A stretch of 64,000 nt of DNA from Zeus faber (taxonomy: Eukaryota; Chordata; Actinopteri; Zeiformes; Zeidae): positions 3,585,001 to 3,649,000 of the forward strand of contig OY482861.1 of assembly GCA_960531495.1 (NCBI GenBank), written 5' to 3'. The notes beneath the pieces are model-generated. The model was not told the DNA's origin. It saw only the letters and a list, made by a program, of their open reading frames with translations, and ran no database searches. The translations under genes and the position numbers were made by a program. Each line of letters begins with the position of its first letter. Positions within the stretch are counted from its first letter, which is position 1. Positions 62,770 to 64,000 of the stretch are shown in pieces.

Positions 62770-63175
62770 CTTAACAGGGAGTGAGCACAGAGCCCTTTGG
62801 GACCCCACAGTTAACATTACTGTAATCAGAGGTCACATTGCCATTTATTACACAGTGCGTCCTCACTAATAGATTAAACCTAAACCAGGAATTTGTCTCA
62901 TGTCAATGCACAAGTCAAGGCCATCTAGCAGCAGGTTATGGTTGACAATATTAAAAGCTGCTTGATGCCTGTTCAAACTACGCAATATTTGCCTCGATGT
63001 GGTTGACACATTTCTGAGTTCTGTGATAAAAATCCCATACCACATTTTTTTCTAAAATCTTGGAAATGAAGGGGAGATTCAATACTAGCTCACAGTTGTC
63101 ATATAAATTGGGATCAAGGTTGAGTTGTTTTAATAAGGATATCTTAAAAGCCATTGGTACAGTAGAGAGATGTGT
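62770..63175 (-). pseudogene. LINE RT fragment (minus)
   Basis: Minus blocks with stops: NLPFISKILEKNVVW (about 63085-63045), FNIVNHNLLLDGLDL (about 62960-62915) and CGVPKGSV (about 62815). These match fingers and palm of CR1/Jockey-type LINEs. The FADD part is missing. Confidence 0.6.
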
Positions 63176-63347
63176 TCATAATATTAAGGATAGAAGGTCA
63201 AAATATAAGAAACAGCTCTTTAACAAGCTTTCCAGGGAGTGGTTAGAGTAAGTGTCGTGGAAAAACAACACTTAACAATTTAGGAGAAAGATTAGGAAAA
63301 CCAAGGAACTAACTTCAAAAGACCTTTATTAAAACTTTAAACAAGGA

Positions 63348-64000
63348 CAGTGGAACCTCGCATTACGAGTTTAATTGTTTCCATGACCGAGCTGTTTTAC
63401 GATATGCTCGTTTTACAAATTAATCTTCCCCATTGAATTAATTGAAATATAATTAATCCGTTCCAAGTCCCAAAAACGACCCAAAAATCACCCAAAAATC
63501 ATTTTTTATGGGTTTTAAAACAGAAAAGGTGTAGTTACAAGACTAATGACAATTATAAAAACATAATACAGTCAAAGAGAATGCAAAAGAAATAATGTAA
63601 ACTGTTTTTTATTAATTTAATAACCTTAAAGATGGGACAATTTGTGCACAAGCAGACGATGGAGCGGGAGGAGGGGGAGGATTGTATTGACATGCTAGGT
63701 CCACTACACGCATTCCTTTCTCATGTTTATCAATGATTTCCTTCTTCAATTCTATCGTAATTAGCTTTTTCTTCCTCTCAGAACTGTTCTTTGCACTAAC
63801 CTTAGGAGCCATGGGTAACACAACTAATTATTATAAAATAAAAGCAAAAAAACTAAAACTAAAACAAAACTAAAAGAAAAACACTGGGGAAAACACAAAA
63901 GGGATGCTTCCACAATGAGATATCCATGTGAACTGAGCGAGCGGTGGCTTCGCTGTTTGAACCTCGTTTGTAATGTGGATTTTTACTCGTAAAACAAGAC
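63348..64000 (-). mobile_element. Tigger-like (pogo group) transposon, runs off the window
   Basis: The left end reads cagtggaacctcgcattacg, the terminal repeat of Tigger elements. At 63960-64000, cctcgtttgtaatgtggatt and ctcgtaaaacaagac look like the inside of the opposite end, so the right terminus is just past 64000. A transposase start lies between, on the minus strand. Confidence 0.75.
63612..63821 (-). pseudogene. Tigger-type transposase N-terminus
   Basis: 69 codons from 63821. APKVSAKNSSERKKKLITIE and LKKEIIDKHEKGMRVVDLAC match the first helix-turn-helix of Tigger/CENP-B-type transposases. After Gln-Tyr-Asn the frame turns into low-complexity Pro and stops. The DDE catalytic part is deleted, so the element is non-autonomous. 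Confidence 0.7.

Noticed and set aside
63060..63251. 63-codon Lys-rich + frame
   Set aside because: Its left half is the antisense of a LINE RT block; the remainder shows no domain.

Overview
The window looks like teleost fish nuclear DNA. The only host gene I recognise is the middle and 3' part of ankrd55 (ankyrin repeat domain 55) on the + strand. It is carried by six exons with consensus splice sites and matching phases: 10191-10300, 10463-10523, 11191-11319, 25326-25510, 26510-26677 and 27411-28042. The first exons lie left of the window and the last coding exon was not found with confidence. Nearly everything else is transposon-derived, and the mixture (Tc1, hAT and Tigger DNA transposons, CR1/L2-like and L1 LINEs, tRNA-derived SINEs, Ty3/gypsy, BEL/Pao, DIRS and two endogenous retroviruses) is typical of fish. 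There is no bacterial, viral-episome or CRISPR content.

Layout. 0.2-1.6 kb: SINE tail and a Tc1-like element cut off by a LINE (1.6-3.45 kb). 3.45-7.9 kb: a decayed endogenous retrovirus, + strand, with gag, a protease piece, the very start of pol, and an env split by a SINE. 7.9-9.9 kb: a GC-rich repeat (called R1 here) and a LINE tail. 10.2-28.0 kb: ankrd55. Its 14-kb third intron holds repeat R2, LINE pieces, a Ty3/gypsy fragment with integrase upstream of reverse transcriptase, a second gypsy 5' end, a hAT remnant, nested SINEs and a tRNA-Glu-like pseudogene. 28.2-29.05 kb: a DIRS fragment holding a 70-bp MITE. 30.05-34.7 kb: a LINE and an L1, both minus. 35-39.3 kb: R2 again, then mostly unassigned DNA. 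39.3-45.96 kb: SINE, two LINEs and a BEL/Pao element. 46.2-53.7 kb: inverted R1 copies, a LINE and a second integrase-before-RT gypsy fragment. 53.87-62.48 kb: a minus-strand endogenous retrovirus with both LTRs and a 4-bp target duplication, sitting inside an L1 ORF1 relic. 62.8-64 kb: a LINE RT fragment and a Tigger-like transposon running off the right edge.

The genes do not form an operon or pathway; the biology is one conserved vertebrate gene inside a dense, nested transposon landscape. I see no convincing new multi-gene system. The best second-look items are the two gypsy copies with PR-IN-RT order, the retrovirus with an unusually long leader and a capsid-to-protease deletion, the 70-bp MITE with perfect 8-bp target duplications, two small intact reading frames behind a broken env, and six short-loop perfect inverted repeats that look like fold-back template switches. 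All similarity calls are from reading the sequence and general family knowledge; no database search was possible.
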